Source of the DNA: Candidatus Puniceispirillum sp.
GTDB lineage: Bacteria; Pseudomonadota; Alphaproteobacteria; Puniceispirillales; Puniceispirillaceae
Assembly (NCBI GenBank): GCA_028382965.1
Contig: JAOEUK010000007.1
Span: forward strand, 1-64,000
Direction: 5' to 3'
Length of the DNA stretch: 64,000 bases
Below are positions 10,455 to 19,748 of the stretch, one piece after another. The position numbers and the translations under genes were made by a program. The notes beneath the pieces were generated by a model. It made no database searches, was not told where the DNA came from, and worked only from the letters and a program-made list of their open reading frames with translations. The first letter of the stretch is position 1; every line of letters starts with the position of its first letter.

Positions 10455-11719
10455 CAACCAGAGTAAGTGAGCTTGCCAACGGGCTGAAAGTTGCAACAAG
10501 GTCAATGCCTCATGCAACCACCTTGTCGGTTGGTATCTGGGTCAATGCTGGCGCCCGTGACGAAGGCGATCACGAGCAGGGCATCGCTCATATGCTCGAA
10601 CATATGGCCTTTAAAGGCACAAAACGCCGTGATGCGCAGGCTATTGCTACTGAGGTGGAAAATGTTGGCGGCTTTATGAATGCCCATACGAGTCGTGAAG
10701 AAACGGCCTATTATTTGCGCCTATTGCCTGAACATATTGATCTTGGCGTTGATATCCTTGCTGATATTTTAACGGAATCAACCTTGCCTGAATTAGAAAT
10801 TGAACGTGAACGCGGCGTTATTATTCAGGAAATTGGCCAATCGCTTGATACGCCAGATGATCTTGTATTCGATTTGTTTTCTGCCGCCTGTTATGATGGT
10901 CATACGCTGGGCCGCCCCATTTTGGGAACAGTGGATAGCGTGTCAGCATTTGGACAACAAGATTTAGAAGCCTTTCTTCGTCGTTATTATGGGGCGGGGC
11001 AGATGCTTGTATGTGCTGCCGGATCGATTGATCATGATGATTTGGTCCAGCGAATTGATGCGCGGCTTGGTCATATAGGCAATGCTACATCTGCTGTACG
11101 GCGTGCGGCGCCATGGGCAGGAGGAGGAGGCCGAAAACTGGTCAAGCGCGATCTTGAACAGTCGCATATTGTCTTTGGCCTGCCTGCCAAAATTGACACG
11201 ATGGCTGAACGGTTTTCCTTGATGGCACTATCAACCCTTTATGGTGGAGGTATGTCATCACGATTGTTCCAGCAAGTGAGGGAAAAACGTGGGCTTTGCT
11301 ATTCTATTTTTTCATTTTCATCACTGCATTCGGACGGTGGCAGTTTTTCTGTCTATGCGGGAACATCTGCCAATCAGGTGGACGAGATGCTGGCAGTTTG
11401 CGCGGATGAATTGGCATCAGTGGCAGATGGCGTTCATGCTGATGAAGTGGCACGGGCCAAAGCACAGATTCGCGCTAATTTGTTAATGAGCCGTGAGTCG
11501 GTTTCGGGTTGTGGTGATTCTTTGGCGCGTCAGATCATGTTATTTGGCAGGCCACAATCTGACGTCGAACTTCTTGCCGCGATTGACAAGATTGATGGAC
11601 AAAAAATCGCTGCAATGGCTGCTAGCTTGATTGGGGGTGGTCTGCCAGTCATGGCCTGTGTTGGCCCATCTTTGGCAGTTATGTCTAATGAGGGTCTGGC
11701 AGCACGGCTTGCTCCTTAG
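10451..11719 (+). CDS. M16-family zinc peptidase (processing-peptidase-like)
   Basis: This peptidase belongs to the pitrilysin/mitochondrial processing peptidase group. The inverted zinc motif HxxEH is at residues 47-51 (HMLEH), with the distal ligand E127 (RGVIIQEIG) at the usual distance. The C-terminal half keeps the glycine-rich loop segment YGGGMSSRLFQQVREKRGLCYS. Length is 422 residues, right for the single-chain alphaproteobacterial form. Cellular substrates are not known from sequence. It is coupled to thrC by an ATGA overlap, a common arrangement in alphaproteobacteria. Its stop overlaps the end of the convergent yqgE. Confidence 0.93.
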   Translation: MTTRVSELANGLKVATRSMPHATTLSVGIWVNAGARDEGDHEQGIAHMLEHMAFKGTKRRDAQAIATEVENVGGFMNAHTSREETAYYLRLLPEHIDLGVDILADILTESTLPELEIERERGVIIQEIGQSLDTPDDLVFDLFSAACYDGHTLGRPILGTVDSVSAFGQQDLEAFLRRYYGAGQMLVCAAGSIDHDDLVQRIDARLGHIGNATSAVRRAAPWAGGGGRKLVKRDLEQSHIVFGLPAKIDTMAERFSLMALSTLYGGGMSSRLFQQVREKRGLCYSIFSFSSLHSDGGSFSVYAGTSANQVDEMLAVCADELASVADGVHADEVARAKAQIRANLLMSRESVSGCGDSLARQIMLFGRPQSDVELLAAIDKIDGQKIAAMAASLIGGGLPVMACVGPSLAVMSNEGLAARLAP

Positions 11720-11726
11720 GCCGTGC
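11702..11726. terminator. Hairpin at the convergent M16 peptidase / yqgE ends
   Basis: GCACGGC at 11702-11708 and GCCGTGC at 11720-11726 form a perfect 7-bp GC-rich stem with an 11-nt loop. The M16 stop codon (11717-11719) and the yqgE stop codon (complement of 11716-11718) both lie in the loop. The position suits a bidirectional terminator, but no T-run follows on either side. Confidence 0.5.
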
Positions 11727-12336
11727 CCATTCCACTTGCATAATGCGCTGGATCAATGCCAAGCGTTGCATAGGCTTTATCCCAAAGATTATGAGTCTCA
11801 ACGTTAAACAAAAAATTGCTGCTGGCTGGTAAATTTAACCATATGTTAGATGATACTTCCTGCTCTATCTGGCCAGCATGCCATCCAGCGTAGCCAAGCA
11901 AAATTATTGAATGAACTGGCCCAACACCATTGGTTATATCCTGCAAGATGCTGACACTGGAGGTCAGAGCTATGTCATTCGCTACTGCTATACTTTCGGG
12001 CCGCATATGATCCGTTGAGTGGATAACAAATCCACGACTACCATCAACTGGTCCGCCAATATAAACGGGTTGGTCGCCATGAAAGCGCGGCGCCCCCATT
12101 TCCAGTGTTTCGCATAGATGCGAAAGCTCAAGCTGGGCTGATCGCTGGTTGATCACAACCCCCATTGCTGCGCTTTGGTCATGCTGGCACATCATGATAA
12201 CACTACGCTGAAAGCGACTATCGTCAATATGTGGGCTGGCAATCAAAAGCTGCCCTTTCAAGCTGGCTGAGCCACTAAATGATGCAACATGATGCAAATG
12301 ATCGCCTGTCTGACTTGTATCTTTTCTTGCCGCCAT
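11716..12336 (-). CDS. YqgE/AlgH family protein (UPF0301)
   Basis: This conserved cytoplasmic protein of the YqgE/AlgH (DUF179) family has no firmly established biochemical function. Family segments are GQLLIASPHIDDSRFQRSVIMMCQHD near the N-terminus, GVVINQ, the central VYIGGPVD, and LLGYAGWHAGQIEQE. Length is 206 residues with a slightly long N-terminus. The start at 12336 has a weak ribosome-binding site, so a later start is possible. It is divergent from the ScsB-like gene and overlaps the M16 peptidase by four bases at its 3' end. Confidence 0.9.
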   Translation of the reverse strand: MAARKDTSQTGDHLHHVASFSGSASLKGQLLIASPHIDDSRFQRSVIMMCQHDQSAAMGVVINQRSAQLELSHLCETLEMGAPRFHGDQPVYIGGPVDGSRGFVIHSTDHMRPESIAVANDIALTSSVSILQDITNGVGPVHSIILLGYAGWHAGQIEQEVSSNIWLNLPASSNFLFNVETHNLWDKAYATLGIDPAHYASGMGTA

Positions 12337-12422
12337 TATTTACAATAGACGGCAAAGCAGTAACAGGTAAAGAAAAACCATTTTCCGACTTGGCCGCAGC
12401 TAATGCGTCTTTGGATCACATT

Positions 12423-14594
12423 ATGTCTAAGCCACCCATATTTCAGCCATCATCAAACAAGGCTGGTCTGCAGCAAATCAGCCCAATTTTATGCCTTTTG
12501 AAGGGGTGCTTTTTGGGAATGTTACTGCTTACACTGTTTGAATTTGTTGCGCCATTGCAGGCCGCAAATCTAACGAAGATTGCGAGCGGCCCGTGGGTTG
12601 GTGATCCTGCCTATGGTGAAGCAAGGCTTGTTACTGCGGTTAAGGCTACAGGTGATCTTGATCAATTGCCATTGGGCCTAGAATTTCGTTTGGCGCCTGG
12701 GTGGAAAATATATTGGCGCACCCCTGGCGAAGCTGGGTTACCGCCAACGTTGAATCTCCAAATGGCTGATGGCATGCCGCTGCACAGCAGGATAGAATGG
12801 CCGGTGCCAAAGCGGTTTAACGCTTTTGGGTTTGATAATTTTGGTTATGCTGATTCGGTGATTTTACCTGTTGGCGTTCGCGGTCATGACCGCGGCGCAG
12901 CTTTGCAGATTAGAGGCCAGCTGGAAGCACTAGTGTGTGCGGATATATGCGTTCCCCTGGCAGGTGAGATTCGTCTTGATATTGATGATGGTCCAGCTGA
13001 ACCATCATCCATGGCGATGCCGATTGCGCAATTTTCAGCTAAAGTGCCACGCTTTGGTGCGGTGTCACCAATCACGATTGAAACATCATGGCAATCTGGA
13101 TCACAGTTCAAAATCAGCTTTACTGCGTCCAGCCAGCCAATTACCGAGATTTTTGTCGAAGGGCCGCCAGGCATTGCATTTAAAAAGCCGGTTTATGCAA
13201 ATAATGTTGCGGTGATTAACCTTGAGGGCGATTTAAGCACGCCGCTGGTGGGCAAGAGGGTTGATTTGACGGTTATTGCTGGTGACGATTTTATGATGCA
13301 GAGCGTCACTATTAAAGGTGCGCCCTTAGCGGGATCATTTATAGCAGACAGTGCCATTTTTGATGATGAGGGCATAAAGTCTCCATTCTGGGGGGTAATT
13401 GCCTTTGCCTTTCTTGGCGGGCTGATTTTAAATTTAATGCCCTGTGTTTTACCTGTTCTTGCCATCAAGTTGGCGACGATTATTGAGGCGTCTGGTCAAA
13501 GCCGAGGCTTTGTTCGATTGCGGTTCGGTGCCGGTGCGATGGGGATTATGGCCAGCTTTGTTATTTTGGCGGGAGGGCTTGCAGCGTTGAGTCTCGCTGG
13601 CGGGCAAATTGGGTGGGGAATTCAGTTTCAAAGCCCCATTTTTCTGGCATTGATGCTGCTGACTCTAGGACTATTTACATTAAATATGTTCGACCGGTTT
13701 TTTTTGCCGATCCCTGCATTTCTGCAGTCCAGTTTTCGTGGTGATACCAAAAATAAATCTCTTCCAGCAACTCTGTTTGGTGATTTTATGACTGGTATGC
13801 TTGCAACCTTGTTAGCAACTCCTTGTTCGGCACCCTTCGTTGGCAGCGCGGTAGGCGTCGCGCTTACGGGCGATATTATCCAGCTTTTTTCGGTGTTTAT
13901 GGCTATGGGTGCAGGGCTTGCCGCTCCTTGGGGGCTTGTTGTGCTATTTCCAGCTCTTGTTGGGTTCTTGCCGCGCCCTGGTCATTGGATGGTCTGGTTA
14001 AAGCGTTTTTTAGCAGGGTTGCTCATTGCATCCATGATCTGGATTGGCTGGCTGTTGCAAACGGTTCAAGGCGGGTTGGCAGCGTTACTGATGTTTGGTT
14101 TGATAGGGGTTGTGCTTTTGGCGGTTTTGCTTCGTCAAAAAATGGTAATTCTTTTGGCCTGCGCCAGCTTTTGTGCGGGGCTGGTACTTTTGCCTGCGCC
14201 TATAACGATCTCACCGCAGGCCAATGGTCTTGTCTGGCAGGTTTGGTCACCTGAGGTCAGCGCAGCTGCACGCGCTGACGGCAAGCTTGTCTTTGTCGAT
14301 GTGACCGCTGATTGGTGCATTACCTGTAAAGCAAATAAAGTGCTGGTTCTCGAAGCGGCGCCAATAGGCCCGCTGCTTGACGATCTGGTAAATGATGGCA
14401 AGCTCGTGATGTTGAAGGCTGACTGGACGCGTCCTGACCCACTCATTGCGGCATTCTTATCCAGTCATCAGCGTTTTGGTATACCGTTTAATATTGTCTA
14501 TGGGCTTTCTGTTCCAGAGGGTATTGTGCTTGGAGAATTATTGACGGCAAATATGGTTAAAAAGGCTCTTATTGAAGCTGCATTGACGCGCTAG
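12423..14594 (+). CDS. ScsB/DsbD-like thiol:disulfide reductase
   Basis: This is a membrane protein that carries reducing power from cytoplasmic thioredoxin to periplasmic thiol proteins. It has a signal-like N-terminus, a periplasmic domain with a cysteine pair (VCADICVP), about eight helices containing the electron-transfer cysteines in NLMPCVLPVLAIK and ATPCSAPFVGSAVG, and a C-terminal thioredoxin domain with CITC at C632-C635. The large N-terminal domain and CVLP motif resemble ScsB more than enteric DsbD. The frame is open back to 12279; I chose the ATG at 12423 since it begins just before the signal peptide. Length is 723 residues. The periplasmic partner is not identified. Confidence 0.88.
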   Translation: MSKPPIFQPSSNKAGLQQISPILCLLKGCFLGMLLLTLFEFVAPLQAANLTKIASGPWVGDPAYGEARLVTAVKATGDLDQLPLGLEFRLAPGWKIYWRTPGEAGLPPTLNLQMADGMPLHSRIEWPVPKRFNAFGFDNFGYADSVILPVGVRGHDRGAALQIRGQLEALVCADICVPLAGEIRLDIDDGPAEPSSMAMPIAQFSAKVPRFGAVSPITIETSWQSGSQFKISFTASSQPITEIFVEGPPGIAFKKPVYANNVAVINLEGDLSTPLVGKRVDLTVIAGDDFMMQSVTIKGAPLAGSFIADSAIFDDEGIKSPFWGVIAFAFLGGLILNLMPCVLPVLAIKLATIIEASGQSRGFVRLRFGAGAMGIMASFVILAGGLAALSLAGGQIGWGIQFQSPIFLALMLLTLGLFTLNMFDRFFLPIPAFLQSSFRGDTKNKSLPATLFGDFMTGMLATLLATPCSAPFVGSAVGVALTGDIIQLFSVFMAMGAGLAAPWGLVVLFPALVGFLPRPGHWMVWLKRFLAGLLIASMIWIGWLLQTVQGGLAALLMFGLIGVVLLAVLLRQKMVILLACASFCAGLVLLPAPITISPQANGLVWQVWSPEVSAAARADGKLVFVDVTADWCITCKANKVLVLEAAPIGPLLDDLVNDGKLVMLKADWTRPDPLIAAFLSSHQRFGIPFNIVYGLSVPEGIVLGELLTANMVKKALIEAALTR

Positions 14595-14683
14595 TATCTT
14601 TAAATAGCTTTTAACATTATGTAATTTAGTATAAGGGCAGACGTTATTTTTATTTTCAATTTATTCTCAATAAAGGCAAAACT

Positions 14684-15178
14684 ATGATTATTGATAAACC
14701 TACTATCGGAGTTGGCCAAGCTATTCCGGATGCAACGATTCATATTAAATCCGACGGAAGCATCGATGCAATTGAAACAAAAGATTATTTCAAAGATTGT
14801 AAAGTAATTATGATTGCGCTTCCAGGAGCTTTTACCAGAACTTGTTCAGCCAAACATTTGCCGGGATATATCAAAAATGCTGAAAAAATAAGGGTTGCAG
14901 GTTTTGACAAAATTGCTTGTCTAGCTGTAAATGATGCTCATGTTATGCAAGCGTGGGGCCTCGAGCAGGAAGCTGACGGGATTGTGGACATGCTTGCTGA
15001 TCCTTTAGCTAATTTTTCAGACGAGCTTGGAATTAGCGTGCATATGGGCCCATTTTTAGGACGCCGAGCAATGCGCTGTGCGATGGTTATTGAAAATGGA
15101 ATTTTAAAGCAAATTTTTATGGAAGAACCATTGTCATTTTTGGTCTCCAGTGCGGAGCACGTGTTGGCTAGTCTTTAA
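14684..15178 (+). CDS. Peroxiredoxin, Prx5/AhpC-TSA type
   Basis: This is a thiol peroxidase that reduces hydrogen peroxide and organic hydroperoxides. The Prx5-class active site PGAFTRTCSAKHLPGY gives the peroxidatic cysteine as C54, with T51 and the distal R (GRRAMRCAMV region) also present. Additional cysteines C39, C78 and C116 are visible, and it is unclear which, if any, acts as resolving residue. At 164 residues it is the usual length, without the glutaredoxin fusion seen in some relatives. It is monocistronic in appearance, with AAAGG before the ATG, and converges with rnhA. Confidence 0.93.
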   Translation: MIIDKPTIGVGQAIPDATIHIKSDGSIDAIETKDYFKDCKVIMIALPGAFTRTCSAKHLPGYIKNAEKIRVAGFDKIACLAVNDAHVMQAWGLEQEADGIVDMLADPLANFSDELGISVHMGPFLGRRAMRCAMVIENGILKQIFMEEPLSFLVSSAEHVLASL

Positions 15179-15217
15179 ATGATAGAAATTTGTAGAACAG
15201 TGGCAGTGCTATCTTCC

Positions 15218-15232
15218 ATTGAGTTACTCAAT
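15218..15232. terminator. Palindrome at the convergent peroxiredoxin / rnhA ends
   Basis: ATTGAGT at 15218-15224 and ACTCAAT at 15226-15232 form a perfect 15-base palindrome centred on the rnhA stop codon (complement of 15224-15226). It may mark the transcript end. The palindrome leaves little loop, so a cruciform or protein-binding role is equally possible. Confidence 0.35.
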
Positions 15233-15676
15233 AATAGCTTCTGCCGCGGATCGAGCTAAAATATCACAACGATCGTTTAGCGGGTTGCCGGCATGGCCTT
15301 TGACCCAGTACCAACATACATCATGTCGTGTGACAGCGGCATCAAGCTCTTGCCATAAATCCTGATTTGCTACTGCTTTCTTGGCTGCTGTCTTCCATCC
15401 ATTAGCTTTCCAGCGAGGCATCCAGTCCTGAACGCCATTCATCACATAACGGCTATCAGTATGGAGGCTGACCTTCATTGGGCGCGTAATAGCATCCAAT
15501 CCCCTTATGGCTGCCATCAACTCCATTCTGTTATTAGTTGTGTCGGGTTCGGACCCACTGAACTCGCGTTCTTTACCTTGCCATTGTAAAATCGCCGCCC
15601 AGCCACCCGGACCAGGGTTTGATAGACAAGAACCATCAGTGTAGATGATGACTAGTTCTGGGGAACCTTGGGACAT
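15224..15676 (-). CDS. rnhA: Ribonuclease HI
   Basis: This enzyme cleaves the RNA strand of RNA-DNA hybrids. The catalytic carboxylates of the DEDD set are visible: D in [16 protein letters not shown] in NRMELMAA, D in HTDSRYV and D in PLNDRCD. The basic handle region [15 protein letters not shown] is present. Length is 150 residues, normal for bacterial type HI. It is the last gene of the ispH-thrB-rnhA block, an order common in alphaproteobacteria. Confidence 0.96.
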   Translation of the reverse strand: MSQGSPELVIIYTDGSCLSNPGPGGWAAILQWQGKEREFSGSEPDTTNNRMELMAAIRGLDAITRPMKVSLHTDSRYVMNGVQDWMPRWKANGWKTAAKKAVANQDLWQELDAAVTRHDVCWYWVKGHAGNPLNDRCDILARSAAEAIIE

Positions 15677-15749
15677 ATAATAGATTCCTTAATGGTATTC
15701 CATGATGGTTAATTTCACTATTGTGTGATGTTCATGTGTTTTGAGCTGG

Positions 15750-16712
15750 CTAGTCAAATCCATAGGCACCAACGCCAGACACAGACTGGTGAAACTGGAG
15801 AATTGACCAATATTCCATTGGATCCTTTAGACTGACAAGCGCATCTTTTGGAGTATGAAGCCAGTCATATAGCCGTGTTAGAAAAAACCTCATAGCAGAC
15901 CCAGCTGCTAACACAGGAATAGCATTAATTTCAGCATCGCTTAGCTTGCGGACCGCTTGATAACCATGAATTAGCGAACGTGATTTTGTGAGGTTAAAAC
16001 TACCATCAGCTTCAAAACACCAGGAATTTAGGCAAATACTGATGTCATAAGCCAAGATATCTTCACAAGCGAAATAAAAGTCAATCACGCCAGTTAAGTC
16101 GTCGTCATCAAACAATACGTTATTGGGAAACAAATCGGCGTGGATAATGCCACGCGGCAAATCTTGCGGCCAAGCTGCAAGGATAGAGTTTAGTTGGTGT
16201 TGCGTCATTTGCTCCACAGAGGGAGCTATTTGATTGGCGCGTTGACCAATATTATCAAGAAGTGGCTGCCATGATTGTGGGCCAAGTGCATTTTGTCGGG
16301 TGTGCTTAACCCCTTTGGTGTTGAGGTGCAATTTGGCAAGACAACTGCCTAGGGCCTTACATTTTTTGCGATTTGGAAAGCGGTAAGACTTACCATTAAG
16401 AAATGAGAAAATAGCAGAAGGCTTTCCCATCAATTTTTGCAGTATTATGCCATTACAGTTGGGCACTGGTAAAGGACAGTCAATTCCTTTGCTCGCAAGG
16501 TGCGTCATCACTTCTAAAAAAAACGGCAAGTCACTGGCATCCACACGTTTTTCATACAAAGTCAAAATATAGTTAGTTTTGGTAGTGCGTAATAAATAGT
16601 TAGAATTTTCAACCCCTTCAGCAATTCCCTCAAAACTGATAAAATCACCAATGTCATAGGCTGATAAAAATGACGCTAATGTCAATTCATCTACTGTTGT
16701 GTAAACCGCCAT
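15750..16712 (-). CDS. thrB: Homoserine kinase (aminoglycoside-phosphotransferase-fold type)
   Basis: This kinase phosphorylates homoserine for threonine synthesis; its product is the substrate of the ThrC encoded 6 kb away. It belongs to the APH-fold ThrB of alphaproteobacteria and pseudomonads, not the GHMP-kinase form. Characteristic segments are the N-terminal MAVYTTVDE, the ATP loop EGIAEGVENSNYLL, the Brenner motif HADLFPNNVLFD and the metal-binding GVIDFYFA. Length is 320 residues. It lies 6 bp downstream of ispH, so co-transcription is likely. Confidence 0.95.
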   Translation of the reverse strand: MAVYTTVDELTLASFLSAYDIGDFISFEGIAEGVENSNYLLRTTKTNYILTLYEKRVDASDLPFFLEVMTHLASKGIDCPLPVPNCNGIILQKLMGKPSAIFSFLNGKSYRFPNRKKCKALGSCLAKLHLNTKGVKHTRQNALGPQSWQPLLDNIGQRANQIAPSVEQMTQHQLNSILAAWPQDLPRGIIHADLFPNNVLFDDDDLTGVIDFYFACEDILAYDISICLNSWCFEADGSFNLTKSRSLIHGYQAVRKLSDAEINAIPVLAAGSAMRFFLTRLYDWLHTPKDALVSLKDPMEYWSILQFHQSVSGVGAYGFD

Positions 16713-16718
16713 AAAACC

Positions 16719-17663
16719 CTATTTTGCTAAAATTGCTGGAAGTTTGAAGGTCACCGTTTCACGAACTTTCCCATATTCGCTAATATCAAACTGGTAGCGT
16801 TTGCACAGTGCTGCAACAACGTTTTCAACCAATGTTTCCGGTGCCGAAGCGCCAGCTGAAAGCCCAATATGTTGCGCGTCGTGAACAAGTTGCCAGTCAA
16901 TCTCATCTTTACCAGCTATCAAAAGAGACTTTTTGGCACCTGCAAGTTTGGCAACTTCAACAAGTCGTTTTGAATTTGATGAATTTTCAGCTCCGATTAC
17001 TAACATTAAATCAACCGAAGTAGCGATGTCTTTAACGGCTTTTTGGCGATTAGTTGTAGCATAACAGATATCCTCACCACGTGGACCAGATATGTTTGGA
17101 AAACGAAATTGTAATACAGAGATAATTTCAGCGGTATCATCAATTGATAGAGTTGTTTGTGTCGCAAAAGCGAGGTCTACACCATCTGGTGGTACAACTG
17201 TTTTTGCATCTTCGACAGTTTCAATCAATGTCACTTCATTGGCTTTAACCTGACCGATTGTACCCTCTACTTCTGGGTGCCCAGAGTGCCCAATTAAAAA
17301 AATGTGCCGACGCTTTTTAGCGTGGCGCCGAGCTTCGATATGAACTTTAGTAACCAATGGACAAGTGGCGTCAACCGCAATCATGTTCCGCCGCTTTGCC
17401 TCTTGAATAACCGCACGAGCGACCCCGTGAGCGGAAAAGACGACTGGGGCGGCTGTTGGGACTTCATCAAGTTCATTAACAAAGATAGCTCCCTTTGCAG
17501 CCAACCCGTCAACAACAGTTTTATTATGGACGATTTCGTGACGCACATAAACTGGCGTGCCGTATTTTTCCAGCGCGACCTCTACAATACGTACTGCTCG
17601 ATCAACTCCAGCACAAAACCCTCTTGGCGCCGCAATGGTCAATTTTTTACATTTTGATTCCAT
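16719..17663 (-). CDS. ispH: 4-hydroxy-3-methylbut-2-enyl diphosphate reductase
   Basis: IspH (LytB) is the last enzyme of the MEP isoprenoid pathway, giving IPP and DMAPP. The three cysteines that bind the [4Fe-4S] cluster are C17 (PRGFCAGV), C101 (DATCPLV) and C200 (DICYATTNRQ). The active-site segments SAHG and IGHSGHPEVEGT are present. Length is 314 residues. It heads the operon with thrB and rnhA. The pathway genes dxs and ispA occur at 53-56 kb in the same window. Confidence 0.97.
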   Translation of the reverse strand: MESKCKKLTIAAPRGFCAGVDRAVRIVEVALEKYGTPVYVRHEIVHNKTVVDGLAAKGAIFVNELDEVPTAAPVVFSAHGVARAVIQEAKRRNMIAVDATCPLVTKVHIEARRHAKKRRHIFLIGHSGHPEVEGTIGQVKANEVTLIETVEDAKTVVPPDGVDLAFATQTTLSIDDTAEIISVLQFRFPNISGPRGEDICYATTNRQKAVKDIATSVDLMLVIGAENSSNSKRLVEVAKLAGAKKSLLIAGKDEIDWQLVHDAQHIGLSAGASAPETLVENVVAALCKRYQFDISEYGKVRETVTFKLPAILAK

Positions 17664-17735
17664 AATTACTGTTCATGCCCATTTCCGATGTTTAGGTCAA
17701 TTGCTGTTGAAGAAAAAAAACTATATATTAATGCC

Positions 17736-18191
17736 ATGAAACAATTATTTTTATCAGCCTTGATTGGCTATGTAGTCCTTTTTTCTGGTTGTGTCAGTAA
17801 AAGTGATGTAGTGACGTGTCCAAAAATTAGCGCACCGGAAGAGGGCGCGCAGGCTTTCGTTCGAGCAGGTGAAATTATGCAGTCATTTGTTGTGAGGCTG
17901 AATGGTGTTACAGCCGAGTGTAGAAGCCATAAATCTGGTGGCACAGAAGTGGCTTTGATGGTTGGGTTAAAGCTAAGCAGAAATCTCGTCGATGGCAAGG
18001 AACAAGCTTTTTTATCAGTGCCCATGATGACAGCAACGGTTAATGAGCTGGGAACGGTGATTGCCAATGATGAATTTGGCTATCGTGTTGGATTTGATAG
18101 GAATGATGACCAGAAATATCCCACGGTGGAAATCGAAAAGCTTATTCCTGCAAACGCCCGTCTAGTGATTAGTTTAAAACCATCTTTCTGA
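17736..18191 (+). CDS. Hypothetical lipoprotein
   Basis: I do not recognise this family. The 151-residue product starts with a lipoprotein signal: basic MKQ, hydrophobic LFLSALIGYVVLF, then the lipobox SGC with C19 as the lipidated residue. A mostly beta-like mature domain with two further cysteines follows (VTCPK, TAECRSH). The frame extends 16 codons upstream to 17688, but the ATG at 17736 gives the clear signal peptide. It is divergent from ispH, with a short AT-rich promoter region between, and converges with the ATP synthase operon. Location is probably the outer or inner membrane facing the periplasm. Confidence 0.6.
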   Translation: MKQLFLSALIGYVVLFSGCVSKSDVVTCPKISAPEEGAQAFVRAGEIMQSFVVRLNGVTAECRSHKSGGTEVALMVGLKLSRNLVDGKEQAFLSVPMMTATVNELGTVIANDEFGYRVGFDRNDDQKYPTVEIEKLIPANARLVISLKPSF

Positions 18192-18247
18192 ATCATGAGG
18201 TTCGTTCTACTGCGCTGACTTTGTCAAAAAATCGGTGGGTAATAAAT

Positions 18248-18736
18248 TCAATGCAATTTCTCAATTTCTAAAACTGCATTGTCAACTAGCTCAAGGCCAG
18301 CCTTTTCATCTAATTTGCTGACGATGATTTCTGTTGCTGTAGCAATTGTAAGTGCAGCAGCATGCTCGCGGAGCTCAGTAACCATCGCTGCTTCTGCAGC
18401 TTTGATTTTTGCACTGGCTTGTTGCTCCCGACGTTTTATTGCAGCAATAGAATTCTTTTCGGCTGTTTCACGGATACGCTGGGCTGTTGTTTCAGCAGAT
18501 TGCAGAATGGTTTTGGCCTCTGCCGCTGCCTCACGGTGAAGCCGTTGATAAGTCTGTAGCTCCTGCAATGCTTCAGCGCGAAGGGTAGCTGCTTCTTTTA
18601 GGTCACTACTAATCTTTTTCGAACGTTCGTCAAGCATACCGCCAAGTGCGGCACTAACCTTGCGCCAAACAAGGGCGACAAAAACAATAAAACCAACGGC
18701 GACCCATACCGATTCAAGAACGATTCCTTGTTGCAT
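18248..18736 (-). CDS. atpF: ATP synthase F0 subunit b
   Basis: This is one strand of the peripheral stalk that holds F1 to F0. It has a single N-terminal membrane helix (SVWVAVGFIVFVALVWR) followed by a long charged coiled coil rich in Ala, Glu and Arg. Length is 162 residues. It overlaps the preceding b' gene by one base (TGATG). Alphaproteobacteria and photosynthetic bacteria use two different b-type subunits, and this is the second in order. Confidence 0.93.
   Translation of the reverse strand: MQQGIVLESVWVAVGFIVFVALVWRKVSAALGGMLDERSKKISSDLKEAATLRAEALQELQTYQRLHREAAAEAKTILQSAETTAQRIRETAEKNSIAAIKRREQQASAKIKAAEAAMVTELREHAAALTIATATEIIVSKLDEKAGLELVDNAVLEIEKLH
18249..18281. terminator. Inverted repeat at the atpF 3' end
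   Basis: CAATGCA at 18249-18255 and TGCATTG at 18275-18281 form a 7-bp inverted repeat with a 19-nt loop. The left arm starts inside the atpF stop codon (complement of 18248-18250). It could end the F0 transcript, but no U-run is visible and it overlaps coding sequence, so support is limited. Confidence 0.3.
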
Positions 18737-19341
18737 CAGTTTGCCTCCTGCTTGTTTAGTTTAGTGGCGATTGATGTGATAGCCTTGCTAGCCTGTGCGC
18801 TGGTTGTTTTAATGCCTGTTAGGGCAGCAATGGCCTCTATAGCGGCTTCAACAGCAACATCATTCAGATTTCCCATAGCATTGCTTTTGGCCTTAGCGAG
18901 GTTGCCTTCAGCTTTGGTAACTTTATCGGCCAGCTTCTGCCTAACTTTAGCTTCTGCATTGTCGGCCTCTCTAGACGCTTCAATTGCTGCCTGTTTGGCA
19001 AATTTGGCTGCTTCAGTACGGGCCTTTTCAAGGTCGTTTTCATAGTCAGCGCGGATCTTGGCAGCGTCAGAACTCGCTCTCCGAGCCTTTTCAAGATCGC
19101 CGTCCAATTTAATGCGGCGCTCTTCAAGAACAGCCCCGATGCTTGGTGTTACCACCTTGGCCATAATTAGATAGCCTGCCCCAAACAACACAACAAGCCA
19201 GAACAGCTGTGATGGCCAGGTAGCAATATCAAGCTGTGGTAAGCCCGGCTCATCAGCCCCATCTGCAAAGGCCTGTGTTGACCAGAAGGCCAAAAGGGCG
19301 AGTACAATTGTATTTATCTGGTTTCTTAAATTTTTTGCCAT
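18736..19341 (-). CDS. atpG: ATP synthase F0 subunit b'
   Basis: This is the second peripheral stalk subunit of the split-b type ATP synthase. After a short N-terminal hydrophobic stretch that looks signal-like (TIVLALLAFWSTQAFA) comes the conserved GLPQLDIATWPSQLFWLVVLFGAGYLIM segment and a long coiled coil with Ala/Lys/Glu repeats. The frame runs back to 19401. The ATG at 19341 is chosen because AAGGGG lies eight bases upstream. Length is 201 residues. It is coupled to atpF by a one-base overlap. Symbol usage for b' varies (atpG, atpF2, atpX). Confidence 0.9.
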   Translation of the reverse strand: MAKNLRNQINTIVLALLAFWSTQAFADGADEPGLPQLDIATWPSQLFWLVVLFGAGYLIMAKVVTPSIGAVLEERRIKLDGDLEKARRASSDAAKIRADYENDLEKARTEAAKFAKQAAIEASREADNAEAKVRQKLADKVTKAEGNLAKAKSNAMGNLNDVAVEAAIEAIAALTGIKTTSAQASKAITSIATKLNKQEAN

Positions 19342-19433
19342 AATCATCCCCTTGCCCACCTGCCGAATACGGTTCAGTGTGACCGTTATGCCGGCAAGCA
19401 AGTCATGGAATTTTTGTTACGAATTCCGATGTT

Positions 19434-19661
19434 TTAAAGCGCGAACAAAAGCAACAGAGCAACAACTAGTGCAAACAATGCGATCGCTTCAGTCAGAGCA
19501 AACCCAAGAATGCCAATACCGAAAACTTCATTACGAGCCGCAGGGTTCCGTGCGATAGCCGTTACAAGTGCAGAGAAAATGTTACCAATACCAACACCAA
19601 CACCGGCAAGAGCGATAACGGCCAAACCGGCACCAATCATTTTTGCAGCTTCTACTTCCAT
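19434..19661 (-). CDS. atpE: ATP synthase F0 subunit c
   Basis: This is the proteolipid of the rotor ring. It is a 75-residue hairpin of two membrane helices joined by the polar loop ARNPAARNE. The proton-carrying carboxylate is E58 in [10 protein letters not shown]. The Na+-binding residue set is not apparent, so proton coupling is expected. The frame extends 29 codons upstream, but the ATG at 19661 starts the normal protein ([16 protein letters not shown]). Confidence 0.97.
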   Translation of the reverse strand: MEVEAAKMIGAGLAVIALAGVGVGIGNIFSALVTAIARNPAARNEVFGIGILGFALTEAIALFALVVALLLLFAL

Positions 19662-19748
19662 AATCTTAGTCCTTCCAAGAGTTTTTAGACAGTTTAATTC
19701 AATACACACCGCTGTGTTTCCCCAGCGGATTAGGGGATGCGGCCGCAT

